DNA of 64,000 bases from Planobispora rosea (GCF_014648175.1 NZ_BMQP01000022.1:62001-126000); one strand, 5' to 3'. Counted from the first letter of the stretch, positions 1-9,288 are shown. Notes: generated by a model from the sequence alone, not told the origin. Translations and numbers: made by a program.

Positions 1-133
1 GCTCGCCGTCGGCGCCGATCACGCGGAGCAGGACGGCCAGGGCGAGCAGCACCGCCGGCAGCAGGACGAGAAGCCAGACCCGCCGCCGGCCGAGCAGCGC
101 CCGGTAGGTGATTCCGGCGATGACACCGTTCAT
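1..133 (-). CDS. ABC transporter permease, N-terminal fragment (runs off the left edge)
   Basis: Reading leftward from an ATG at 133, the protein begins MNGVIAGITYRALLGRRRVW and continues into a strongly hydrophobic Leu/Val segment (residues ~20-38) before the window ends. This is the usual start of an ABC-2 type membrane subunit: a short cytoplasmic stretch with an Arg cluster followed by the first membrane helix. It begins 2 bp after the stop of the upstream ATPase gene, so it is probably the last or next gene of the four-gene exporter operon and the membrane partner of that ATPase. Only 44 codons are visible, so the subfamily cannot be judged. Confidence 0.75.
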   Translation of the reverse strand, partial: MNGVIAGITYRALLGRRRVWLLVLLPAVLLALAVLLRVIGADGE

Positions 134-135
134 GA

Positions 136-1050
136 TCAGCCGCTCCTGTTGATCAGGTAGGAGAAGACGCTCTCCAGGTCCTCGTCGGCGGGGGAGACCT
201 GCCAGACCCGCACGCCCGCGTCTCTGGCCACGCGGGGCAGCAACCAGGTGAAGCGCCGGAAGTCCACCGCCCGCACCTCCAGGCCCGCCTCGGTGAGGGA
301 GACCGCTCCGGAGGAGGCGTCGGCGATCAGGGCCGCGGCCAGGCGGCGGTCGTCGCTGGAGCGCACCCGGAACAGGTGGGGCCGGTCGGTCATCCGGCGG
401 CGGATCTCGCGGAAGTCGCCGGAGGCGGCGTGGCGGCCGGCGACCAGGACCTCGATGTGCTGGGCGACGCGCTCCACCTCCTCCAGGATGTGCGAGCTGA
501 ACAGGATCGTCTTGCCGGCCGTGCCCATGGCCCGGATCAGGTCCATCATGTGCATGCGCTGGCGCGGGTCCATGCCGTTGAACGGCTCGTCCAGCAGCAG
601 CACCCGGGGTTCGTGGACGAGGGCCGCGGCGACCTTCATCCGCTGGCGCATGCCCTTGGAGTAGGTCTCGATCCGGCGGTCCGCGGCGTCCTCCATCTCG
701 ACCAGGGCCAGCGCCTTGCGGGCGGCGTCCTCCGGGTCGGGCAGGCGGTGCAGCCGCGCGCTGGAGAGCACGAACTGCCAGCCGGTGAGGAAGCCGTAGA
801 CGGCCTCGCGCTCGGGGACCAGGCCGATCGAGCGGTAGACCTCGTGGTTGCGCCAGATCCGGGTGCCGTCGAGGGTCACGGTCCCGCCGGAGGGCGCCAG
901 GAAGCCGGCCATCATGTGCAGCAGCGTGGACTTGCCCGCGCCGTTGGGGCCGAGCAGCCCGGTGACGCCGGGGCCGATGGTCATGGTGACGTCGTTGACG
1001 GCCACCACGTTCCCGTACCAGCGGGAGACCTGGGCCAGTTCGATGTTCAT
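136..1050 (-). CDS. ABC transporter ATP-binding protein (second ATPase of the operon)
   Basis: This 304-residue nucleotide-binding subunit has a Walker A motif GPNGAGKST near residue 35, an ABC signature region YSKGMRQRMKVAAALVHEP, Walker B VLLLDEP and a switch His in LFSSHILEEVERV. The ~85 residues after the catalytic core are typical of ABC-2 exporter ATPases of the CcmA class. Its start overlaps the preceding permease stop by 4 bp (ATGA, 1047-1050) and its stop lies 2 bp before the next permease, so it is translationally coupled on both sides. It should energise the membrane subunit that begins at 133. The transported substrate is unknown. Confidence 0.93.
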   Translation of the reverse strand: MNIELAQVSRWYGNVVAVNDVTMTIGPGVTGLLGPNGAGKSTLLHMMAGFLAPSGGTVTLDGTRIWRNHEVYRSIGLVPEREAVYGFLTGWQFVLSSARLHRLPDPEDAARKALALVEMEDAADRRIETYSKGMRQRMKVAAALVHEPRVLLLDEPFNGMDPRQRMHMMDLIRAMGTAGKTILFSSHILEEVERVAQHIEVLVAGRHAASGDFREIRRRMTDRPHLFRVRSSDDRRLAAALIADASSGAVSLTEAGLEVRAVDFRRFTWLLPRVARDAGVRVWQVSPADEDLESVFSYLINRSG

Positions 1051-1952
1051 CGGGAGGCCGCCTTCCGGTAGCGGGCGATCAGCGCGACCACCGAGAGCGC
1101 GATCAGACCGACCATGATCATGATTGCGGCGGCGACGCCGACGCCCTCCGGGTAACCGCCGGGACCGGAGCCGTCCATGCCGAAGACGCCGACCTGGACG
1201 GCCGCGTCCACCAGGAAGAACGGGCTGATCAGCCAGGCCCAGGAGGCGGCGGCGAAGTCACCGGCCTGCTCCAGCACCCTGCCCACGGCGGTCGAGACGC
1301 CCGTGGACAGGAGGTAGAACGCGATGACCGCGGCCACGCCCAGGCCGCGCCGCGGGGTGAAGGAGGCGATCGCGACGCCGAGCGCGGCCAGCAGCACCGA
1401 CAGGGCGAGCGCTCCGGCCATGCCCGCGAGGTACTCGGAGGTCCGTACGGCGCCGGGCATGTCGACGACCAGCTCGCCGACGAACAGCACGGTCAGCGGT
1501 ACGGCCGTCAGCAGGAACAGCGCGGCCGTCATCGCCGCCAGCTTGGCGCCCACGTAGTCCCAGAGGGTCACCGGCCGCGACAGATAGAGCGGCAGCACCC
1601 GGAAGCGCAGGTCGGGGGCCACGGTGTACGGCGACTGCGAGGCGAGGAAGATCGCCGGGATGGCCTGCATCACGATCGCGTACTCGGTGTAGCGCACCCC
1701 CCTCTCCTGGAGGATCGCCATCATCGCGATGGAGACCACAGCCGGGAGCATCATGATCCCGAAGAGCACGAAGGGAATGATCTTCGCGCGCGCCGTGCGG
1801 CCCAGCCCGAAGACCCCGCGCAGGCTGTGCACGGCCAGCGCTGCGGCGGCGTGGCCGCGGCCCAGGCGCGGCCCGTCGTAGTGCCGGTACCCGATGTCGT
1901 GGATGACGCCGGCCGGGGCGGGGGGCGGGGGAGCGGGAAGGCTCTCAGACAT
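1047..1952 (-). CDS. ABC-2 type transporter permease
   Basis: This 301-residue membrane protein has about six hydrophobic segments, for example IIPFVLFGIMMLPAVVSIAM, FLLTAVPLTVLFVGELVV, LALSVLLAALGVAIASF and AAIMIMVGLIALSVVALIA. The N-terminal ~55 residues are soluble and begin with a proline-rich stretch followed by HDIGYRHYDGPRLGR, which I associate with actinobacterial ABC-2 permeases encoded next to CcmA-like ATPases. The gene overlaps the upstream ATPase by 8 bp and the downstream ATPase by 4 bp. The operon order is ATPase-permease-ATPase-permease, suggesting a heteromeric exporter or two paired half-systems. Nothing in the sequence identifies the substrate. Confidence 0.9.
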   Translation of the reverse strand: MSESLPAPPPPAPAGVIHDIGYRHYDGPRLGRGHAAAALAVHSLRGVFGLGRTARAKIIPFVLFGIMMLPAVVSIAMMAILQERGVRYTEYAIVMQAIPAIFLASQSPYTVAPDLRFRVLPLYLSRPVTLWDYVGAKLAAMTAALFLLTAVPLTVLFVGELVVDMPGAVRTSEYLAGMAGALALSVLLAALGVAIASFTPRRGLGVAAVIAFYLLSTGVSTAVGRVLEQAGDFAAASWAWLISPFFLVDAAVQVGVFGMDGSGPGGYPEGVGVAAAIMIMVGLIALSVVALIARYRKAASR

Positions 1953-2850
1953 CGGCGGGCTCCTTGAAGACGTCCTCGATGCGACGGCGGCCCTGTTCGA
2001 GGCGGATCAGGCAGAGGTCGAGGTCGGCGACGGCGTCGCGGAGCGCGTCGTAGGTCTCCGGGGCGCGCACCCGGACCAGGAGCGTCCGGCCGTCGGCGGT
2101 GACGGACTCACCCAGCTCGGCCAGGCGGGCGGCCAGTACGTCCTGGCCCTCCTCGACCTCGACGGTGACGGTCTCAGTCGCCTGGGTGAACTCGGCGATG
2201 GCCGAGGAGCGCAGCAGCCTTCCCCCGTCGATCACGACGACGTGGTCGCAGATCCGCTCCAGCTCGCCGAGCAGGTGCGAGGTGACCAGCACGCTGATGC
2301 CGAACTCCGCGCCGATCCTGCGGATCAGGGCGAGCATCTCGTCGCGGCCCTGCGGGTCGAGCCCGTTGGTGGGCTCGTCGAGGAAGACCACCTGCGGGTC
2401 GTGCACGAGGGCCTGGGCCAGCTTGACCCGCTGCTTCATGCCGGTGGAGTAACCGCCCATGACGCGGTAGCGCTCCTCGTAGAGCCCCACGTGCCGCAGC
2501 ACGTCGGCGGCGCGCTCACGGGCGGCGGTGCGCGGCAGCCCGGACATGCGGGCCATGTGCACGGTGAACTCGGTGGCGGACAGGTCGGGCGGGAGGCAGT
2601 CGTGCTCGGGCATGTAGCCCACGACCCGGCGGATCTCGGCGCCGCGGGTCCGCACGTCCATGCCGAGGACCTGCGCGTCCCCGCTGGAAGGCTCCAGCAG
2701 GCCAAGCAAGATCTTGATCAGCGTGGACTTGCCCGCGCCGTTGGCGCCGACCAGCCCGGTCACGCCGGGACCGACGGTGACGGTGAGCCGGTCGAGCGCC
2801 GTCACCCGGGGGAAGCTCCTGGTGAGCTCCTCGGTGGCGAGGATAGTCAT
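1945..2850 (-). CDS. ABC transporter ATP-binding protein (first gene of the exporter operon)
   Basis: This 301-residue ATPase has Walker A GANGAGKST near residue 36, signature YSTGMKQRVKLAQALVHDP, Walker B VVFLDEPTNGLDPQGRDE and the switch His in LVTSHLLGELERI. The C-terminal ~80 residues (EVEEGQDVLAARLAELGE onward) form the extra domain common to exporter ATPases. It is a paralogue of the ATPase at 136-1050 and the likely first gene of the transcript. The ATG at 2850 follows GGGGGCTAACCTCCGATC on the minus strand, where TAACCT could be a -10 element of a leaderless mRNA, although no convincing -35 is visible. The gene overlaps the next permease by 8 bp. Confidence 0.92.
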   Translation of the reverse strand: MTILATEELTRSFPRVTALDRLTVTVGPGVTGLVGANGAGKSTLIKILLGLLEPSSGDAQVLGMDVRTRGAEIRRVVGYMPEHDCLPPDLSATEFTVHMARMSGLPRTAARERAADVLRHVGLYEERYRVMGGYSTGMKQRVKLAQALVHDPQVVFLDEPTNGLDPQGRDEMLALIRRIGAEFGISVLVTSHLLGELERICDHVVVIDGGRLLRSSAIAEFTQATETVTVEVEEGQDVLAARLAELGESVTADGRTLLVRVRAPETYDALRDAVADLDLCLIRLEQGRRRIEDVFKEPADV

Positions 2851-2999
2851 GATCGGAGGTTAGCCCCCGGGGGCCGGGACCGCCTCGGTCATTGGAATGA
2901 CCCGTCCCTCATCCGCGGGGGAGGGACATCCCTGATCCGCTCCCGGGGGTCGTCCCCGACCGGTCCCGGCGCGGCTGCGGTCCCGGTACGGCCCGCCGG

Positions 3000-3932
3000 T
3001 CAGCCGCGGCGCAGCCGTACCCGCCGGATCGAGTGGTCGCGCCCCTTGTACAGCACGAGACCGGCGCGGCCCCGGGTGGGCGCGATGTTCTCCACCAGGT
3101 TGCGCTCGTTGATGTCGCGCCAGACATCCTTGGCGAAGGCGGTGGCCTCCTCCTCCGACAGCTCGGTCAGGCGCCGGAAGTAGGACTTGGGATCCTCGAA
3201 CGCGGTACGGCGGAGCTTGTGGAAGCGGTCCACGTACCACTCGCGGACGTGCTCGGTCTTGGCGTCCACGTAGATCGAGAAGTCGAAGTAGTCGTTGACC
3301 GCCAGCGCGGCCGGCGGGGCGGGCTGCAGGACGTTGAGACCCTCGACGATGAGGATGTCGGGGTGGCGCACCGTCTGCACGGCGCCGGGCACGATGTCGT
3401 ACTCCAGGTGGCTGTAGACCGGGGCGCTGACCTCCGGGACCCCGGCCTTGACGTCGGCCACGAACCTGACCAGGGCCCGGCGGTCGTAGCTCTCCGGGAA
3501 GCCCTTGCGGTGCATGATGTCCCGCTCGGCGAGGACCTTGTTCGGGTGGAGGAAGCTGTCGGTGGTGATCAGCTCCACCCGGGGGTGCTCGGGCCAGCGG
3601 GCCAGCAGCGTGTGCAGGAGCCGGGCGGTGGTGGACTTGCCGACCGCGACGCTCCCGGCGATGCCCAGGATGTACGGCGCGGGCTCCCGGCCGGTGCCGA
3701 GGAAGGTGTTGACGGCGGCGTTGCGCTGCCTGGACCCGGTGAAGTGCAGGTTGAGCAGCCGGGTCAGCGGCAGGTAGACGTCGGTGACCTCGGCCAGGTC
3801 GATCGGGTCGTCGACGCCGCGCAGCTCCTCCAGCTCCTCCTCGGTGAGCGTGAGCGGCGTGTTCTTGCGCAGCTCGCTCCACTGAGCCCTGCTCAGCTCG
3901 ACGTACGGCGTCGCGTCCCACCCGTTGGCCAT
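3000..3932 (-). CDS. coaA: Type I pantothenate kinase (CoaA)
   Basis: This 310-residue kinase phosphorylates pantothenate with ATP, the first committed step of coenzyme A synthesis. The start is placed at the ATG at 3932 (MANGWDATPYVELSRAQW), which matches the family's N-terminus; an in-frame extension further upstream has no similarity. The P-loop is GIAGSVAVGKSTTARLL at about residues 93-109, followed by the family segments HPRVELITTDSFLHPN, FPESYDRRALVRF and IVEGLNVLQ. Length and C-terminus (RDHSIRRVRLRRG) are complete. It is a single-gene unit, 149 bp upstream of and codirectional with the ABC operon, and divergent from the PhoX-like gene. Confidence 0.95.
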   Translation of the reverse strand: MANGWDATPYVELSRAQWSELRKNTPLTLTEEELEELRGVDDPIDLAEVTDVYLPLTRLLNLHFTGSRQRNAAVNTFLGTGREPAPYILGIAGSVAVGKSTTARLLHTLLARWPEHPRVELITTDSFLHPNKVLAERDIMHRKGFPESYDRRALVRFVADVKAGVPEVSAPVYSHLEYDIVPGAVQTVRHPDILIVEGLNVLQPAPPAALAVNDYFDFSIYVDAKTEHVREWYVDRFHKLRRTAFEDPKSYFRRLTELSEEEATAFAKDVWRDINERNLVENIAPTRGRAGLVLYKGRDHSIRRVRLRRG

Positions 3933-4117
3933 AGCCCGCAAGCCTACTGACCGGTCACCGGCGCCCCGGCTCTGGGTTCCCCGGACTCTCCGGAGTGTCT
4001 CCCGCCTCGCCGGGTACGGCATCCCGAACACGTTAATTGGCGATATATGCCATATAGCGGATCGGTGATATCGGATTAACGTAGCGTGAATCCACCGGAT
4101 CCCCAGGGAGTCGCTCA

Positions 4118-5533
4118 ATGGACCGTCGTCGTTTTCTCGCCGGGACCACAACGCTGGCGGCGGTGGGCGTCGCCGGGCCGTTCGCCGGGGTCGCCCGGGC
4201 CGGGCAGGCCGGGGAGCTGCGTCCCGGAGGCGGGTACGGCCCGCTGGTGCCCGTCCGCGACGAACGCGACGGGAAGGTCCGGCTGCACCTGCCCGAGGGG
4301 TTCAGGTACCGCTCGTTCAACCCCGCCGGAGAGGCGTTCACCGACGGCACGGTCACTCCGGGCCGGCACGACGGGATGGCCGCCTTCCGGGGACCCCGGG
4401 GCGACGCGATCCTGATCCGCAACCACGAGGTCAACGGCCCCGTCGGCGCCTTCGGCGATCCGGCCAGGGCCTACGACCCGGCCGCGGGCGGAGGTACGGC
4501 GACGCTCCGGGTCACCCGCTACGGCCGGGTGGTGAAGTCCGGGCCCAGCCTGAACGGGACCCAGATGAACTGCTCCGGCGGGCCGATGCCCTGGGGCGCC
4601 TGGGTGACGTGCGAGGAGACCGTCAACGGGCCCGACGTCGGCAACGACTTCACCGGACAGGACAACAGCAAGCTCCAGCGCAAGCACGGCTACATCTTCG
4701 AGGTGCCGGTCGACGGCGCGCCGGGCGGACCGATCAGGAACGCCGGGCGCTTCGCCCACGAGTCGGTCGCGTTCGACCCGCTGACCGGAGCGATCTATCT
4801 GACCGAGGACAACTTCGCCTTCCCCTCGGGCTTCTACCGCTACCTGCCGCCGAAGAACCCGTTGCGCGCGGGGAGGATCCTGGACGGCGGCCGGCTCCAG
4901 ATGCTCGCCGTACGGGGCGAGCCCGGCAAGGACCTGTCGGCCGGCCAGCCCGCCGGGGCCGCCTACGCGACCTCCTGGGTGGACATCGACGACCCCGACC
5001 CCGCCTTCACCGGCACGCCCAGCAACGACACCGCGATCCAGGCCGTCGGCAACCAGGGCCGGGCCGGGGGCGCGGCGATCTTCTCCCGCCTCGAAGGGGC
5101 GATCAACCACCACGGCACGATCTACTTCGTCTCAACCCAGGGCGGCGCGACCGCCCCCGGCGACACCCCGCCCAGCGGGTTCGGCAAGGGACGCGGCCAG
5201 GTGTGGGCGTACGAGACGTGGAGCGGCAGGCTGAAGCTGGTCTACGAGTCGCCCGGCGCGGTCACCCTCGACCTGCCCGACAACATCACCACCAGTCCCC
5301 GCGGGACCCTGGTGCTGTGCGAGGACGGCGGCGGTGACAACTACCTGCGGGGCCTCACCCGCCGCGGTGAGATCTTCGACTTCTCCCGCCTGGAGCCCGT
5401 CGCGGGCGACACCGGAGCCGAGTTCGCCGGATCCACCTTCGGGCCCGGCGGTCACACGCTCTACGTCAACGTCCAGTCCTCCCAGGGCGTCAGCTTCGCC
5501 ATCTGGGGCCCCTGGCACCGCGGCGGCTTCTGA
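4118..5533 (+). CDS. PhoX-like (DUF839) secreted phosphatase, Tat signal
   Basis: This 471-residue protein starts MDRRRFLAGTTTLAAVGVAG, a twin-arginine signal with a hydrophobic core and probable cleavage after GVARA around residue 31. The mature part belongs to the PhoX/DUF839 group: the segment GPMPWGAWVTCEETVNG corresponds to the family's PxPWGTWLTCEE block, and there are conserved acidic and His-containing blade segments (RFAHESVAFDPLTGAIYLTEDN, PDNITTSPRGTLVLCEDGGGDN). PhoX enzymes are calcium/iron-dependent phosphomonoesterases folded in the cytoplasm and exported by Tat. Phosphatase activity here is inferred, because many DUF839 members are uncharacterised. The gene is monocistronic and divergent from coaA; the 185-bp gap between them contains an AT-rich stretch (about 4030-4080) that probably holds both promoters. 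Confidence 0.85.
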   Translation: MDRRRFLAGTTTLAAVGVAGPFAGVARAGQAGELRPGGGYGPLVPVRDERDGKVRLHLPEGFRYRSFNPAGEAFTDGTVTPGRHDGMAAFRGPRGDAILIRNHEVNGPVGAFGDPARAYDPAAGGGTATLRVTRYGRVVKSGPSLNGTQMNCSGGPMPWGAWVTCEETVNGPDVGNDFTGQDNSKLQRKHGYIFEVPVDGAPGGPIRNAGRFAHESVAFDPLTGAIYLTEDNFAFPSGFYRYLPPKNPLRAGRILDGGRLQMLAVRGEPGKDLSAGQPAGAAYATSWVDIDDPDPAFTGTPSNDTAIQAVGNQGRAGGAAIFSRLEGAINHHGTIYFVSTQGGATAPGDTPPSGFGKGRGQVWAYETWSGRLKLVYESPGAVTLDLPDNITTSPRGTLVLCEDGGGDNYLRGLTRRGEIFDFSRLEPVAGDTGAEFAGSTFGPGGHTLYVNVQSSQGVSFAIWGPWHRGGF

Positions 5534-5549
5534 GGGCGGCCCGCGGCGG

Positions 5550-5960
<411 letters not shown>

Positions 5961-5977
5961 GTCCGTGCCCTTCGTCA

Positions 5978-6029
5978 TAGACAGACAGGTCTGTCTAGCT
6001 GAATGGCACGATGGTAGACAGACCTGTCT
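5978..6029. promoter_or_regulatory. Paired operators between ohr and the TetR gene
   Basis: Two related palindromes occupy the divergent intergenic region. Site 1 (5978-5997), TAGACAGACAGGTCTGTCTA, has perfect 9-bp arms around a 2-bp centre. Site 2 (6016-6029), AGACAGACCTGTCT, has 6-bp arms around a 2-bp centre. Their centres are 35 bp apart. They lie where both promoters must be, so binding of the TetR product could silence both genes. The sites are read directly; the binding protein is inferred. Confidence 0.75.
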
Positions 6030-6043
6030 GGTAGTGTCAAGGT

Positions 6044-6619
6044 GTGAACGCAGAGACGGTGGACCATCGGAAGAGTCCGGCCCGCACCCGCGTCCTCGAC
6101 ACCGCGGCGCGCCTGTTCTACGCCGAGGGCGTGCACTCGGTGGGCATCGACCGGATCATCGCCGAGGCCGGCGTGGCCAAGGCGACCTTCTACCATCACT
6201 TCCCGTCCAAGGACGAGCTCGTCCGCGCCTACCTCGCCGAGCAGAGCCAGGCGCAACGCACCGCCGCCGCGGGGCTCCCCACGCGGGAACCCCGCGAGGC
6301 GGTGACGGCCCTCTTCGAGTTCATGTGCCGGGTCGGCGTGAGCCCCGGCTACCGGGGCTGCTCCTTCCTCAACGCCGCGGCCGAGTACCCCGACCCGGCC
6401 CACCCCGTGCGGCGGGTCATCGACGAGCACCGGGCCTGGCTCCGCGGCCTCTTCCGCGACCTGCTGGCCGACGACGGCCACCCCGACCCCCGCCGCACCG
6501 CCGACATCCTCGTCCTGCTCAGGGACGGGATCGTGGTCGGCTTCGACCTCGACGACCCCGCCGCCGTCCGCGCCGCGGCCCGCGAAGCGGTCACCAGAGC
6601 CCTGGCCGTCCCGTCCTGA
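6044..6619 (+). CDS. TetR/AcrR family transcriptional regulator
   Basis: This 191-residue protein has an N-terminal TetR helix-turn-helix domain (about residues 12-60: TRVLDTAARLFYAEGVHSVG, IDRIIAEAGVAKATFYHHFP, then SKDELVRAYL) and a C-terminal ligand domain with Cys residues in FMCRVGVSPGYRGCSFLNAA. The GYRGCSFLNAA segment is common in TetR regulators of the AcrR type. The GTG at 6044 is 15 bp after operator site 2 and lacks a clear Shine-Dalgarno, so the mRNA may be leaderless. Divergent arrangement with ohr suggests a local peroxide- or electrophile-responsive repressor, with the cysteines as possible sensors (inference). Confidence 0.9.
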   Translation: MNAETVDHRKSPARTRVLDTAARLFYAEGVHSVGIDRIIAEAGVAKATFYHHFPSKDELVRAYLAEQSQAQRTAAAGLPTREPREAVTALFEFMCRVGVSPGYRGCSFLNAAAEYPDPAHPVRRVIDEHRAWLRGLFRDLLADDGHPDPRRTADILVLLRDGIVVGFDLDDPAAVRAAAREAVTRALAVPS

Positions 6620-6659
6620 GGCGTCTCCCCCGGTCCGGGACTCCGGCCGCTCCCGCCGG

Positions 6660-7994
6660 TCAGCCGGTCCGGAGCTCCTCCGGGCGGAGCGCCTCGCGCA
6701 GGATCCGCCGGGACGCCCGTGCCACCAGCACCGCGGCCAGCACCCCGATCCCGGCCATGACCGCCGCCCGGACGGCGGTGAAGGCGAAGGCCCCGGGTGA
6801 CCAGCCGGGGGCGTCCGCCCCGGTGAGGATGACGAGTCCCGCCCCGGCGACGGCGGCCACGACGCAGACCGGGGACGCCGCGATGAGCGCCTGCCGGGTG
6901 AGGACCCGGCCCAGCGCGGTCGCGGGCACGCCGGAGGCGGCCAGAGCCGCGAACGAGCGCCGGTGGTCCAGCAGCTCCTCCGCCTGGTGGACGACGAGCG
7001 CGGCGGCGGAGGTGACCAGGGCCAGCAGCAGGGCGAGGTCGATGAGCAGGTAGGCCGTCAGGTAGGGCGGCTGGAGGCCGGTTCTGAGGAGGACGTTCCC
7101 CTGCTGGGCGCCGATGCCGGAGCCGAAGAACACCGTCAGCCCCACCACCGTCAGCGCGCGGGCCCACGCCCGGGGGTCGGCCTGGACGATCCGGGCGGCC
7201 AGCAGCGTCTCGGGGGCGGCGGTCACCCGGCCCGCCCGCCGGGCGACCGCCCTGATCAGCCAGGTGGCGGCCAGCACCAGCCCGAACAGCAGGAGCACCA
7301 TCCCGGCCGTCATCGACAGAGCCGCGCCGTACTTTCCGAGGACGGGGAAACGGCCCTTCCCGATGAGCCCGGCGGCGAGCAGCGCGACACCCAGCGCGAC
7401 GAGGAGGAGGTCCACCGCTCTGGGCCCGCGGAGCCGGGCCCGCCGGACCAGCCCCAGCGGGGAGGCCACCACGTGCCGCCCCGCGGCCAGCCCGGACCAC
7501 ACCTCGGCGAGCACCACCGCGGCGAGCGCGGCGAGCGTCCACACCGGTGAGAGCAGCGGCACGACCCCGTCCAGCGACCACCACAGCACCACGTTGACGG
7601 CGAGATGAGCCACGCCGCCGAGCGACCCGCCCAGCAGCGCCTGCCGTCCGGCCTCGTAGGCCCCGATCAGCCGTGTCTCGTACGGCGTGGCCCCGGCCAG
7701 CCGGAGCGCGGCCAGCCGCCGTTCCCGGGTCGCGGTGGCCAGGCGGCTCGCCTGGTAGGTGAAGACCGCGGCGGGCACGACCAGCAGGGCCAGGGTCAGC
7801 GCGACGACCAGGCGCGGCTCCCGCTCGGTGAACATCCACAGACGGTCGTCCGGCGTGTCGATCCGGAAGGACACCAGGGTCACCGCGGCGCAGAGCAGGA
7901 ACGTCGCGAGTGCCGCACCGACGGACATCAGCCGGGCCCGCGCCCGCTCAGGGGCGGACCGGCCCCTGACCGGCATCCGTATGACAGTGATCAC
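6660..7994 (-). CDS. FtsX/MacB-like ABC transporter permease
   Basis: This 444-residue membrane protein has about eight to ten hydrophobic segments in two halves, each resembling FtsX-like permease domains. Examples are LMSVGAALATFLLCAAVTLV, ALTLALLVVPAAVFTYQASR followed by RERRLAALRLAGAT (the Arg-rich cytoplasmic motif of this family), then a second copy LLDHRRSFAALAASGV. It lacks the large extracellular MacB domain. Its start overlaps the upstream ATPase stop by 4 bp (7991-7994), so the two form one transporter. Control by the PadR gene at the head of the operon suggests induction by an amphipathic compound or antibiotic, as for other PadR-ABC modules. The substrate is unknown. Confidence 0.88.
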   Translation of the reverse strand: MITVIRMPVRGRSAPERARARLMSVGAALATFLLCAAVTLVSFRIDTPDDRLWMFTEREPRLVVALTLALLVVPAAVFTYQASRLATATRERRLAALRLAGATPYETRLIGAYEAGRQALLGGSLGGVAHLAVNVVLWWSLDGVVPLLSPVWTLAALAAVVLAEVWSGLAAGRHVVASPLGLVRRARLRGPRAVDLLLVALGVALLAAGLIGKGRFPVLGKYGAALSMTAGMVLLLFGLVLAATWLIRAVARRAGRVTAAPETLLAARIVQADPRAWARALTVVGLTVFFGSGIGAQQGNVLLRTGLQPPYLTAYLLIDLALLLALVTSAAALVVHQAEELLDHRRSFAALAASGVPATALGRVLTRQALIAASPVCVVAAVAGAGLVILTGADAPGWSPGAFAFTAVRAAVMAGIGVLAAVLVARASRRILREALRPEELRTG

Positions 7995-8719
7995 GTCGTC
8001 GCCTCCCCGCCCGCCGCAGGCGCCCCTGCCGCAGGCGCTCCCGCTGTGGACGTCCCGACTGTGGACGCCCCGGCGACCGTGCCGTCGCGCAGCACGATCT
8101 CCCGGTCGGCGTAGGCGGCCACCCGGTTGTCGTGAGTGACGATCACGAGGGTGGTACGGCTCTCGCGCGCCGTGCCGACCAGCGTGTCCATCACCTGCTC
8201 CCCGGCCAGCGAGTCGAGCGCGCCGGTGGGCTCGTCGGCGAAGACCACCCGGGGCCCGACGGCCAGGGCGCGGGCCACCGCGACCCGCTGGAGCTGGCCC
8301 CCGGACAGCTCCCCGGGGAGGTGGTCGGCGCAGTCGGCCGTATCCAGCCGCTCCAGCCAGGACCGGGCGGTGCGCAACGACTCCCGCCGCCCGTGCCGGT
8401 TGAACAGCAGTGGCAGCGCCACGTTCTCCACCGCGCTCAGCTCCGGCACCAGCTGGCCGAACTGGAAGACGATCCCGAAGTTCTCCCGGCGCAACCGGGT
8501 CCGGTCGTCCTCGTCGAGGGTGTCCACCCGCCGCCCGTCCAGGCGGACCTCCCCCGCCTCCGGGCGGATGATCCCGGCCAGGCAGTGGAGCAGGGTGGAC
8601 TTGCCCGAGCCGCTCGGCCCGGTGATCGCGATGATCTCTCCCTCGCCGATCTCCGCCGACACCCCGTCCAGCGCCGTGGTCCGGCCGAAGGCCTTGCGCA
8701 GCGCACGCGCCTCAAGCAT
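7991..8719 (-). CDS. ABC transporter ATP-binding protein (LolD/MacB type)
   Basis: This 242-residue ATPase has Walker A GPSGSGKST near residue 35, Q-loop FGIVFQFGQLVPELSAVENV, signature LSGGQLQRVAVARAL, Walker B VVFADEPTGALDS and switch His LVIVTHDNRVAAYAD. FADEPTGALD and the PELSAVENVALPL segment are typical of ATPases that pair with FtsX-type permeases. The last ~25 codons encode an Ala-Gly-rich tail (AGASTVGTSTAGAPAAGAPAAGG) that looks like a low-complexity addition. The gene overlaps the PadR stop by 8 bp and the permease start by 4 bp. Confidence 0.93.
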   Translation of the reverse strand: MLEARALRKAFGRTTALDGVSAEIGEGEIIAITGPSGSGKSTLLHCLAGIIRPEAGEVRLDGRRVDTLDEDDRTRLRRENFGIVFQFGQLVPELSAVENVALPLLFNRHGRRESLRTARSWLERLDTADCADHLPGELSGGQLQRVAVARALAVGPRVVFADEPTGALDSLAGEQVMDTLVGTARESRTTLVIVTHDNRVAAYADREIVLRDGTVAGASTVGTSTAGAPAAGAPAAGGEATT

Positions 8720-9236
8720 CGATCTCCCCCCTCAGGTCCGCCAGCCGTTCCATCGCCGTCTCGATCCACCGCAGGTCGGCGTCGAGATGCTGGAGCGCGT
8801 AGTCGGCGGCCAGCGCCCGCGCGGGCGAGCCCGACCGCCTCTCGGCGGTGAGCTCCCGCATCCGCGCCAGGTGGGCGGCGCGCTGCCGGAGCAGGTAGCC
8901 GTCGGCGGCTCCGCCGGTCACGGCCGCCACCACGACCCGGGAGAACAGCGGGCTCACCACGTACGGCGCGGACTCCTCCACCTCCTCCAGCCACCGCGCC
9001 AGTTCGGCGCCGCCCCTGTCGGTGATGGCGTAGACGGTGCGCTCGGGGCCTCCCCCCTGCGCCGTCTCGGCCACCTCGGCGAACCCGTCCCGCTCCAGCC
9101 GCTGGAGCGTCGCGTACACCTGCCCGTAGGCGAGCGGCCTCGCCCCGGGCAGGTGGTGATCATGCTCTTTCTTGAGCTCGTACCCGTGCTTGGGCCGCTC
9201 CGCGAGCAGCCCGAGCAGGACGTGCCTGGTCGACAT
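8712..9236 (-). CDS. PadR family transcriptional regulator
   Basis: This protein of about 174 residues has the PadR winged-helix domain (residues 1-85: MSTRHVLLGLLAERPKHGYE, PLAYGQVYATLQRLERDGF, then YAITDRGGAELARWL) and a C-terminal helical dimerisation domain. The start at 9236 fits the family; the in-frame ATG at 9278 would lie inside the operator palindrome. It heads a three-gene operon with an FtsX-type ABC transporter. PadR proteins usually repress their own operon and lose DNA affinity on binding a small amphipathic molecule. The adjacent 27-bp operator supports autoregulation. Confidence 0.92.
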   Translation of the reverse strand: MSTRHVLLGLLAERPKHGYELKKEHDHHLPGARPLAYGQVYATLQRLERDGFAEVAETAQGGGPERTVYAITDRGGAELARWLEEVEESAPYVVSPLFSRVVVAAVTGGAADGYLLRQRAAHLARMRELTAERRSGSPARALAADYALQHLDADLRWIETAMERLADLRGEIDA

Positions 9237-9253
9237 GATCGCGACTATACACT

Positions 9254-9280
9254 CGATGTATTCACCGAGTGAATACATCG
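9254..9280. promoter_or_regulatory. PadR operator palindrome
   Basis: The sequence is a perfect inverted repeat with 12-bp arms, CGATGTATTCAC and GTGAATACATCG, around a 3-bp centre (CGA). It begins 17 bp upstream of the PadR start codon at 9236. It contains the ATGT...ACAT core known from PadR operators and sits where the promoter of the PadR-ABC operon must be. Binding is inferred from position and symmetry. Confidence 0.85.
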
Positions 9281-9288
9281 GTCGTGCT